A stretch of 5,286 nt of DNA, from assembly GCA_900321955.1 (NCBI GenBank), contig ONXX01000095.1, positions 1 through 5,286 of the forward strand, given 5' to 3'. This DNA is from an uncultured Bacillota bacterium. GTDB lineage: Bacteria > Bacillota_I > Bacilli_A > Erysipelotrichales > Erysipelotrichaceae. The notes below the pieces were generated by a model. The model was not told where the DNA came from. It ran no database searches and saw only the letters and a list, made by a program, of their open reading frames with translations. A program made the position numbers and the translations under genes. Below, in pieces: positions 1 through 4,406 of this stretch. How positions within the stretch are numbered: the first letter of the stretch is position 1; every line of letters begins with the position of its first letter.

Positions 1-2
1 AG

Positions 3-155
3 CCCTTTCTCTTCGAAGGAGAAAACGGACTCAACAGTTTGCTTTTATGCAACGCCATCTACCTGTCTTCGTTTCTGAAACAAACCATTCAATTTCCTTT
101 TGATGAAGCACTTTACTATGAACTTCTCAAGGAGAAAATTGTTTCTTCCGGATGA
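3..155 (+). CDS. C-terminal end of probable Gfo/Idh/MocA-family oxidoreductase (partial)
   Basis: An open frame enters from the left edge and encodes 50 residues before TGA at 153-155. The fragment contains ENGLNSLLLCNAIYLSSFL followed by PFDEALYYELLKEK. This matches the usual C-terminal layout of Gfo/Idh/MocA dehydrogenases: a conserved helix of the type NGLxSvxLxNAxyLSSWl, then a short strand and a D-E-x-L-Y-Y-E-x-L helix. Such enzymes carry out NAD(P)-dependent oxidation or reduction of sugars and inositols in the cytoplasm. The N-terminal Rossmann fold and the catalytic Lys lie outside the window, so the substrate cannot be inferred. The gene is followed by a hairpin shared with the convergent neighbour. 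The family call rests on pattern memory over 50 residues only; a different family is possible. Confidence 0.62.
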   Translation, partial: PFLFEGENGLNSLLLCNAIYLSSFLKQTIQFPFDEALYYELLKEKIVSSG

Positions 156-183
156 TGCATCAGATATTCAAAACAGGCATTCT

Positions 184-207
184 AAAACCGCATCGTAATG
201 CGGTTTT
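184..207. terminator. Bidirectional intrinsic terminator between convergent genes
   Basis: A perfect 10-bp inverted repeat (AAAACCGCAT, loop CGTA, ATGCGGTTTT) carries a T-run at the end of the arm on each strand. It sits 28 bp after the plus-strand stop and 8 bp after the minus-strand stop, so it can serve both converging genes. Confidence 0.85.
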
Positions 208-215
208 GTCTATTT

Positions 216-752
216 CTATTTCTTTTTGTATAAAGAACGTTTGATATTGTTTAAGGCATCCGGGATCGATAATGGCTTCTCAGAATCTTTTTTGGCCTGG
301 ATGTATTTGAGATCCTTCTCTCTGACCAGCGAATAGAGAGCCTTGTAAGCCAGGTCGGCTTCAAAGGTATCACGCATGATCTGCCTTCCGTCTTTCAGTT
401 TGACCTCCACGACATCGTGGCCGCCGCTATGATCGACGTTCCAGCTTTCGATCTCATCAAACGGAATAAAGATCGCACTCTTTGCTTCTCTGTCGCCATA
501 GTACATGATTCCCTGATCAAAGATATCCATGACCTTGAAATCCTTCACCAGCTTCAGGACCGCCAGAGCCATCAGGATAAAGAAGGCTCCTAATAAACGT
601 ACATACATATTATTGGGTATCATCAGCAAGATACCAAGGATAATACAGATGATCGGTGCCTTTTTCGGTTTGAAGCAGACCGCTTTCACAAAACTGCCCT
701 GTCCTTTTACTTCTTCGATCGGCAGATAATCGAATTTGTCTTTATAGTTCAT
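216..752 (-). CDS. Membrane protein with two N-terminal helices and a cytosolic domain, function unknown
   Basis: A 178-residue protein that I do not recognise. After a polar N-terminus of about 30 residues ending in the basic patch KPKK come two hydrophobic helices (about residues 32-46 and 51-67). A soluble remainder of about 110 residues follows, with alternating strands (GIMYYG, AIFIPFDEIESW, VVEVKLKDGRQI) and a final helical, lysine-rich tail. The layout resembles small bacterial membrane proteins with a PH-like or bPH-like domain after a helical hairpin, but that is inference. The start is uncertain. ATG at 750-752 gives MNYKDKF. A TTG at 768-770 would add six residues. Neither has a visible Shine-Dalgarno sequence. 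A TATAAT box lies only 6 nt before the ATG, so the message may be leaderless. It follows the terminator of the zinc-ribbon gene and is probably transcribed alone. Confidence 0.72.
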   Translation of the reverse strand: MNYKDKFDYLPIEEVKGQGSFVKAVCFKPKKAPIICIILGILLMIPNNMYVRLLGAFFILMALAVLKLVKDFKVMDIFDQGIMYYGDREAKSAIFIPFDEIESWNVDHSGGHDVVEVKLKDGRQIMRDTFEADLAYKALYSLVREKDLKYIQAKKDSEKPLSIPDALNNIKRSLYKKK

Positions 753-758
753 AAAATT

Positions 759-764
759 ATTATA
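759..764 (-). promoter_or_regulatory. Candidate -10 box (TATAAT) directly before the gene at 216-752
   Basis: The minus strand reads CAG-TATAAT-AATTTT-ATG, a perfect -10 hexamer whose expected transcription start falls on or next to the A of the ATG. No convincing -35 hexamer is seen at 16-18 bp, where the upstream gene's terminator hairpin sits. It may be chance in AT-rich DNA. Confidence 0.35.
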
Positions 765-773
765 CTGCAATAC

Positions 774-802
774 AAAAAGACGGGCATCCTAAGATGTCCG
801 TC
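774..802 (-). terminator. Intrinsic terminator of the zinc-ribbon gene
   Basis: On the minus strand GACGGACATC, loop TTAG and GATGCCCGTC form a 10-bp stem with one A-C mismatch, followed by five T (774-778). It starts 6 bp after the stop of the gene at 809-1225. Confidence 0.8.
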
Positions 803-808
803 CTTTGA

Positions 809-1225
809 CTACTGAATTTCTTCCGGCATCACCGGCAGGACTTCCGGTCCCTCCTCATGGGTATAGAAATCCCATTCAAAGACCTTGTTTCCCTTCTCAT
901 AGATGTACTGGCCGATCGCACCGCTTATAGAGACATAGAACTCATGATTCTTATTCTCGGGATACTTGTCCTGTTTCAGGGCAAATTTCGCCACGTTCCT
1001 GGCATTGACGTCAAACTGATCCGGCAGATCTTTAAAACTCCATTCGCCCTGGCCGTTTCGTTCAATGGCGATCGCCGCAGCTTCTTCCATTGTTTTTGTT
1101 TTGGTCAATCCTTTCTTTTCAACATTCAGATCTCTTTTTAATGCCGGCATCTTCTTACCGCAGTGATCGCAAAACAGAGCTCCATCTAAAAGCTTTCTTC
1201 CGCAGTCTGGACAAAACTTGCTCAT
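809..1225 (-). CDS. Small zinc-ribbon protein with an unknown C-terminal domain
   Basis: A 138-residue protein. Residues 5-22 form a double-CxxC zinc ribbon (C5, C8, C19, C22 in CPDCG...FCDHCG), the type annotated as zinc_ribbon_2 or DZR and often found at the N-terminus of membrane or regulatory proteins. A charged linker (about residues 24-45) leads to a compact soluble domain with a helix (EEAAAIAIERNGQGEW), a second helix around VNARNVAKFALKQD, and a strand-rich end (EFYVSISGAIGQYIYE, KVFEWDFYTHEE). I do not recognise that domain. There are no membrane segments, so it is probably cytosolic. The start at 1225 is chosen because GAAAGGGGG lies 5 nt upstream. An in-frame ATG 60 bp earlier has no ribosome binding site and would put a non-conserved-looking tail before the ribbon. 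It is a single-gene transcription unit. Confidence 0.82.
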   Translation of the reverse strand: MSKFCPDCGRKLLDGALFCDHCGKKMPALKRDLNVEKKGLTKTKTMEEAAAIAIERNGQGEWSFKDLPDQFDVNARNVAKFALKQDKYPENKNHEFYVSISGAIGQYIYEKGNKVFEWDFYTHEEGPEVLPVMPEEIQ

Positions 1226-1314
1226 TCGTACCCCCTTTCTTGCTTCAAAATTGCTTTTTATACAACAAAAAGCAGTCTCATCCAAAATATATTAGTGAAA
1301 AATATGATAATTCA

Positions 1315-1344
1315 ATTATATAAGAAAAATGTAAGCACTTGCAA
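1315..1344 (-). promoter_or_regulatory. sigmaA-type promoter for the zinc-ribbon gene
   Basis: The minus strand has TTGCAA (1339-1344), an 18-bp spacer and TATAAT (1315-1320). The start would be near 1308, giving a leader of about 80 nt. That leader contains a 7-bp hairpin (arms 1253-1259 and 1267-1273). A weaker second candidate, TTGGAT (1280-1285), 17 bp, TATAAA (1257-1262), would give a leader of about 25 nt. Confidence 0.55.
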
Positions 1345-1365
1345 GAACTTTGCAATCTTTTGCAC
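1330..1365. promoter_or_regulatory. Operator-like cluster: three phased TTGCA repeats and a 14-bp pseudo-palindrome
   Basis: TTGCAA occurs at 1339-1344 and 1350-1355, and TTGCAC at 1360-1365, so the copies are 11 and 10 bp apart, one helical turn each. The first copy is the -35 element itself. Overlapping it is TGTAAGCACTTGCA (1330-1343), which fits the cre pattern TGWAANCGNTNWCA at 12 of 14 positions but lacks the central CG. The binding protein is unknown. Confidence 0.4.
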
Positions 1366-1373
1366 AAATCATG

Positions 1374-1394
1374 AAAAAGACCGCGGCTGCGGTC
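1374..1394 (-). terminator. Intrinsic terminator of the seven-helix membrane protein gene
   Basis: On the minus strand GACCGC, loop AGCC and GCGGTC form a 6-bp GC-rich stem followed by five T (1374-1378). The hairpin begins 1 nt after the TGA stop. Confidence 0.82.
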
Positions 1395-1395
1395 C

Positions 1396-2049
1396 TCATT
1401 TCAAGAGTATAGCGATCATCCAGATATAACAGATGGTCTTTGGAATCATCAGCATCCCCAACATCGGTTTCTTCTTTGTCCCGATGACCGCCGCCATGTA
1501 ACAAAGAAAACTGAGGAAGACCAGAACAGCCAAACCCGGAGCGTGGCAATAAGCGATCAGGTAGATGATCTTAATGACACCGATGACCACAAAAGGAATG
1601 TTGCGGATGATGCCCCAGGTCGGATCACCGCCGGTAAACCACTTGTTCTGTTTGAACAGACAAAAGGCAATACGTAAGACAGTTAATACGATCAATGAAG
1701 TATAGATCATCGAAGGCATCTGAATCTGTGCCCTTTCTTCCATGACCTTAAACAACAAAACATAAAACAGAGTCATGGTGATAGAAGAGATCAGATTGCC
1801 TAAACCCAGCCAGAAGGAACGTTTTGCGTTTTCTTCCTTATCTTCCGTCTCGCCTTTGATGTTGATGATGATGCGCGGTATCAGATGGAAGGCATCGCCG
1901 CCGCCAAGCAGCATGCACATCAGCATGCACAAGCGGCTGTATTGATCACCCCTGGCACCAAAGATGCAGGCAGCAACGAACACAAAACACAGATAGCCGA
2001 TACAAAAGACGCTCTCGCCGATCCGCATCCCCATCGGTTTTTGTTTCAT
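1396..2049 (-). CDS. Seven-helix integral membrane protein, function unknown
   Basis: A 217-residue, very hydrophobic protein with about seven predicted membrane helices (about residues 12-32, 38-62, 79-101, 112-132, 146-168, 171-190, 196-215). The longest polar loop is residues 65-77 (KGETEDKEENAKR). Unusual polar residues lie in or next to helices: GGGDAFHLIPR (49-59) at the second helix, and Lys204 after Pro203 (MIPKTICYIWM) within the last helix. These look like conserved functional sites. I have a weak memory of similar motifs in unnamed Bacillota membrane proteins, but cannot name a family or substrate. The ATG at 2047-2049 has GAGGGT 6 nt upstream. The gene stands alone between the IIB terminator and its own terminator, so the context does not tie it firmly to the sugar permease. 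Confidence 0.8.
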   Translation of the reverse strand: MKQKPMGMRIGESVFCIGYLCFVFVAACIFGARGDQYSRLCMLMCMLLGGGDAFHLIPRIIINIKGETEDKEENAKRSFWLGLGNLISSITMTLFYVLLFKVMEERAQIQMPSMIYTSLIVLTVLRIAFCLFKQNKWFTGGDPTWGIIRNIPFVVIGVIKIIYLIAYCHAPGLAVLVFLSFLCYMAAVIGTKKKPMLGMLMIPKTICYIWMIAILLK

Positions 2050-2078
2050 AAGTAAACCCTCGCTTTTACAACAATCCT

Positions 2079-2089
2079 ATTATATAGCA
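2079..2089 (-). promoter_or_regulatory. Candidate extended -10 promoter of the seven-helix protein gene
   Basis: The minus strand reads TGC-TATATAAT just after the IIB terminator T-run, with the -10 box at 2079-2086. No good -35 hexamer is present because the terminator hairpin occupies that region. The start would be near 2072, giving a leader of about 22 nt. Confidence 0.45.
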
Positions 2090-2095
2090 GCAACG

Positions 2096-2117
2096 AAAAA
2101 AGCCGCCGCAGCGGCTT
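2096..2117 (-). terminator. Intrinsic terminator of the PTS IIB gene
   Basis: On the minus strand AAGCCGC, loop TGCG and GCGGCTT form a perfect 7-bp stem running into a six-T tract (2096-2101). It lies 12 bp after the IIB stop codon. Confidence 0.87.
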
Positions 2118-2129
2118 GAGATTATTTTT

Positions 2130-2615
2130 TTAGAGACCGTTCTTTGACAGTAACTCGAGGAAGTTCTCTGTCTCGTTCATGGTCGTCAGTCTGGAGTTCA
2201 GAACACCGCCTCTGAGTTCAGCGATCTTTCTGTAGCACTTCGCATCCTCTTCGGTGACGGCGATGGACTTCGTGACCATCTTGTAGGTTGTACCCTGGAT
2301 CGGAGCAGCGTTACCAACGTTGACTTCCTGGACTTCCAGACCGGATTCAAGAATAGCTAATGCATCACTTGGGAACTTGCAGATGACAAACATTGTCTCT
2401 TCCGGATGCTCTTGCGCATACTTGATTGTTTCGGCGATGGTGAATACGTAAACCGTATTGCCTCTGGCAGCCATCGGTAAAGCCATTTTCTGGATAGGGT
2501 CAGCAGCTACTTTATCATTGCAGACGATGATCTTGTCCGCACCAATTGAATTCATCCACGTGACAGCAACCTGGCCATGAATAAGTCTATTGTCGATTCT
2601 TAAGTGTTTGATCAT
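2130..2615 (-). CDS. PTS mannose/sorbose-family EIIB subunit
   Basis: A complete 161-residue protein, the normal length for a free-standing EIIB of the mannose/fructose/sorbose family (PTSIIB_sorb). It is a soluble phosphocarrier: it takes phosphate from EIIA on a histidine and passes it to the sugar as it moves through IIC-IID. The phosphorylation site is visible in the family signature RIDNRLIHGQV, with His13 as the expected acceptor. Other typical parts are NDKVAADPIQKMALPMAA (residues 33-50) and VNVGNA (about 99-104). The ATG at 2613-2615 has GGAGGT 8 nt upstream. Unlike most such systems, the gene follows IID after 119 bp containing a terminator, a cre-like site and its own promoter, so it is a separate transcription unit. 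Sugar specificity cannot be read from the sequence. Confidence 0.95.
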   Translation of the reverse strand: MIKHLRIDNRLIHGQVAVTWMNSIGADKIIVCNDKVAADPIQKMALPMAARGNTVYVFTIAETIKYAQEHPEETMFVICKFPSDALAILESGLEVQEVNVGNAAPIQGTTYKMVTKSIAVTEEDAKCYRKIAELRGGVLNSRLTTMNETENFLELLSKNGL

Positions 2616-2636
2616 AAAATGATACCTCCACTAATC

Positions 2637-2645
2637 ATTATAACA
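2637..2645 (-). promoter_or_regulatory. Extended -10 promoter of the IIB gene
   Basis: The minus strand reads TGT-TATAAT, an exact extended -10 element (TGnTATAAT). The -35 position (about 2660-2665) has no consensus hexamer and is covered by a cre-like site. The start would be near 2630, giving a leader of about 15 nt that begins right at the GGAGGT ribosome binding site (2624-2629). Confidence 0.72.
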
Positions 2646-2652
2646 CCCTGCA

Positions 2653-2666
2653 GTAAAGCGTTTACA
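2653..2666 (-). promoter_or_regulatory. cre-like CcpA/LacI-family operator over the IIB -35 region
   Basis: The minus strand reads TGTAAACGCTTTAC, with a perfect inverted repeat GTAAA-CGC-TTTAC. It has the central CG and agrees with the degenerate lactococcal-type cre pattern WGWAARCGYTWWMA at 13 of 14 positions. It matches TGWAANCGNTNWCA at 12 of 14. Its place at about -23 to -36 points to repression in the presence of preferred sugars. Confidence 0.65.
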
Positions 2667-2675
2667 TTATTTACT

Positions 2676-2711
2676 AAAGAAAAACGCAGATCTCTGAAAG
2701 ACCTGCGTTTT
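2676..2711 (-). terminator. Intrinsic terminator between the IID and IIB genes
   Basis: On the minus strand AAAACGCAG-G-TCT, loop TTCAG and AGA-T-CTGCGTTTT form a 13-bp stem with one G-U pair, followed by a T-rich tract. It lies 23 bp after the IID stop and separates IIC-IID from IIB transcription. Confidence 0.88.
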
Positions 2712-2734
2712 GTTCAGATTACCAGCCCTATGAA

Positions 2735-3550
2735 TTAAGCCATCCAGCCGAGTGCACCCAGTAAGAATGCAACAACGAAGAGGACGAGGATAACTGACAG
2801 AGGAGACATCTTTCTGACCTTGATCAGATAGTAGCATCCGAATGTCAGGCCAAGAGGTACGAGGTAAGGGAAGATTGCATCCAAAACCTGCTGTAAAGTC
2901 TTTGCTTCAACAGTAGCACCGTCGATTGTTAAGTCTTTACCTAACTTGACAGGCAGTGTAGCACCGATCATTGAAGGAACGAATCCACCCATGACGGTAA
3001 CACCTAAGATGTTAGCACCGATCTGGAGCTTGTCGATCATACCAGCACCGGCGACATCGTTGATAACGTTAGCACCCTGTTTGTAACCATAGTTGAACAG
3101 AGGCCATCTGAGGATGAACAGAGCTAAAACCGGTAAAGTAGAAGCTAAGATAGCGCCAACAGCGTTGCCTTCGCTTGCTAAACCAGCAGCGATGATGTTG
3201 AACGGAGGAGTAACTAAGACTGCCTGGATTGTATCACCGATACCAGCTAAAGGACCCATCAGGGCAACCTTCAGGCTGTCATGAACTTCCGGCTGTCCGC
3301 CTTCTTCAAGAGCGACACCAGCGCCAGCGATCAATGCAGAAGCACCCGGGTGAGTGTTGTAGAACTGCATATGTCTTTCAAGCTGTCTGCACTGTTCTTC
3401 ATTTCCATCGTATAATTCTTTGATAATTGGAACCATAGCGTATGCATAACCTGCGGCCTGCATCTTTTCATAGTTCCAGCACCACTGTAATGCCCAGTTG
3501 TGTCTTGAGCATGCTTTCTTTAAAGCAGCCTGTGTTAACTTTTTAGACAT
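2735..3550 (-). CDS. PTS mannose/sorbose-family EIID subunit
   Basis: A complete 271-residue protein matching the EIID family (EIID-AGA), a membrane subunit that with IIC forms the sugar channel of mannose-type PTS permeases. The N-terminal cytosolic half carries family hallmarks: LKKACSRHNWALQWCWNYE (about residues 10-28), HMQFYNTHPGASALIAGAGVALEE (about 60-83) and KVALMGPLAGIGDTI (about 94-108). Hydrophobic segments follow (about 126-150, and the C-terminal helices at about 229-270). The ATG at 3548-3550 shares its A with the IIC stop codon (TAATG), and GGGAGG lies 12 nt upstream inside the end of IIC. Translation of the two subunits is therefore probably coupled, which suits a fixed stoichiometry. 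Sugar specificity is not evident. Confidence 0.95.
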   Translation of the reverse strand: MSKKLTQAALKKACSRHNWALQWCWNYEKMQAAGYAYAMVPIIKELYDGNEEQCRQLERHMQFYNTHPGASALIAGAGVALEEGGQPEVHDSLKVALMGPLAGIGDTIQAVLVTPPFNIIAAGLASEGNAVGAILASTLPVLALFILRWPLFNYGYKQGANVINDVAGAGMIDKLQIGANILGVTVMGGFVPSMIGATLPVKLGKDLTIDGATVEAKTLQQVLDAIFPYLVPLGLTFGCYYLIKVRKMSPLSVILVLFVVAFLLGALGWMA

Positions 3551-4275
3551 TATTCAACACCTCCCTTTACAAAGAAGCTAGCAGCAGCCAGACCGACTAA
3601 AGCCAGAGCGACTGTTCCCATACCGGCGTAAGCAAACAGAACAAAGCCGATAACGAAGAATGGCCAGTACTTCTTGAGATCCATGTAGGATAACAGAAGG
3701 GCAAAACCGACAGCCGGTAAGACCTTACCAACAACTCTTAAGCCGTTAGCGATCCACTCAATGCTGGTAGCGAAGTTCGTTAATGCAACGACATTGTCGA
3801 TTAAGACCATGCCTAATAAGACAGGAAGCATTCTTGATAAAGCCCAAGGGAGAACACCTAATAAGGTAACTCTTTCGAACTTAGGAATGTTGTTTTCAGC
3901 TAAAGCTTTTTCACCTAAATGCTGGAAGACAGTCGTAGAAGCACGGCCTAAGATATCCATTTCAGACATCAGAAGGGCGATACCCTGAGCGACGACGATA
4001 CCGGCATCAACGTTACCAGCTTTTGCACCGACAACTGTACCAAAGATGGAACCAGTAATGAAGTCAGGAATCGTAGCACCACCATAAGTGTAGAAGCCTA
4101 AGCTGTTGATCAGCATGACGGAACCGACCTGCAGACCCATTGCAACATTACCTGTGCAAAGACCAGCTAAGAGACCAGTAATGATAGGGGTACGAATACC
4201 TAAACCGGATAAATCCAGGACCATAGCCACACCTGACCAGAGACCCAGGATTATACCTAACATTAAATTGCTCAT
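3550..4275 (-). CDS. PTS mannose/sorbose-family EIIC subunit
   Basis: A complete 241-residue integral membrane protein of the EII-Sor family, the main translocation subunit of mannose/fructose/sorbose/N-acetylgalactosamine PTS permeases. It is hydrophobic almost throughout, with the usual family features: an N-terminal GIILGLWSGVAMVLDLSG stretch, a glycine-rich TPIITGLLAGLCTGNVAMGL segment (about residues 29-48), GATIPDFITGSIFGT (about 66-80), and a polar central loop (about 104-133) before the C-terminal helices. The ATG at 4273-4275 has AAGGAGGT 11 nt upstream. It is the first gene of an IIC-IID unit and is read from a good promoter at 4303-4331. Glycine codons are mostly GGT, which suggests strong expression. 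IIC-IID order without IIB in the same unit is uncommon for the family. Confidence 0.95.
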   Translation of the reverse strand: MSNLMLGIILGLWSGVAMVLDLSGLGIRTPIITGLLAGLCTGNVAMGLQVGSVMLINSLGFYTYGGATIPDFITGSIFGTVVGAKAGNVDAGIVVAQGIALLMSEMDILGRASTTVFQHLGEKALAENNIPKFERVTLLGVLPWALSRMLPVLLGMVLIDNVVALTNFATSIEWIANGLRVVGKVLPAVGFALLLSYMDLKKYWPFFVIGFVLFAYAGMGTVALALVGLAAASFFVKGGVE

Positions 4276-4302
4276 ATAAGTTATGAACCTCCTTACTCTT
4301 TC

Positions 4303-4331
4303 ATTGTAAGTCTATATGAAAGGGATTTCAA
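4303..4331 (-). promoter_or_regulatory. sigmaA-type promoter of the IIC-IID operon
   Basis: The minus strand has TTGAAA (4326-4331), a 17-bp spacer and TACAAT (4303-4308), each 5 of 6 to consensus. The start would be near 4296, a leader of about 21 nt that opens almost at the ribosome binding site AAGGAGGT (4287-4294). Confidence 0.8.
4317..4330. promoter_or_regulatory. cre-like pseudo-palindrome within the IIC-IID promoter
   Basis: TGAAAGGGATTTCA is an inverted repeat (TGAAA, 4-bp centre, TTTCA). On the minus strand (TGAAATCCCTTTCA) it matches TGWAANCGNTNWCA at 13 of 14 positions, missing only the central G. It covers part of the -35 box and the spacer. The missing central CpG makes CcpA less certain; another LacI-family repressor is possible. 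Confidence 0.45.
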
Positions 4332-4337
4332 CTTTTT

Positions 4338-4357
4338 TCACACAATCATCACACAAT
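4338..4357. repeat. Direct repeats TCACACAAT between the divergent promoters
   Basis: TCACACAAT occurs exactly at 4338-4346 and 4349-4357, one helical turn (11 bp) apart, and a third partial TCACA begins at 4358. The copies lie at about -42 to -61 of the IIC promoter, an activator-like position. The right edge touches the -35 box of the plus-strand gene. Confidence 0.55.
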
Positions 4358-4385
4358 TCACATTATCTGTTCCAAATGTTAAAAT
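4357..4385 (+). promoter_or_regulatory. sigmaA-type promoter of the gene at 4407
   Basis: TTCACA (4357-4362, 5 of 6), a 17-bp spacer and TAAAAT (4380-4385, 5 of 6). The start would be near 4392, giving a leader of about 15 nt that contains the weak ribosome binding site AGAGGT (4393-4398), 8 nt before the ATG. It is back-to-back with the IIC promoter. Confidence 0.7.
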
Positions 4386-4406
4386 CGTGGTAAGAGGTAA
4401 TAAAAA

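Noticed and set aside
1253..1273. Leader hairpin GCTTTTT...AAAAAGC as a riboswitch or attenuator
   Set aside because: A 7-bp, AT-rich stem with no conserved core or following T-run; nothing supports a regulatory RNA.
1226..1285. Upstream in-frame ATG that would extend the zinc-ribbon protein by 20 residues
   Set aside because: It has no ribosome binding site, while ATG at 1225 has a strong GGGGG-type site 5 nt upstream and places the zinc ribbon at the N-terminus.
1316..1549. Overlapping minus-strand open frame of 77 codons inside the seven-helix gene
   Set aside because: It is in another frame of a well-supported gene, lacks a ribosome binding site and gives low-complexity, unlikely protein sequence.
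1396..2049. Seven helices with a lysine in the last helix read as a microbial rhodopsin
   Set aside because: The DxxxK retinal-binding pattern and helix C Asp/Tyr/Trp motifs are missing; helix count and one lysine are not enough.
2052..2069. GTAAA...TTTAC inverted repeat in the leader of the seven-helix gene as a cre site
   Set aside because: The arms are separated by 8 bp instead of 3-4, so the spacing does not fit a cre operator, and the region overlaps the ribosome binding site.
3093..3423. Plus-strand open frames opposite the IID gene
   Set aside because: They are antisense to a confidently assigned PTS subunit, have no ribosome binding sites and show no family features.
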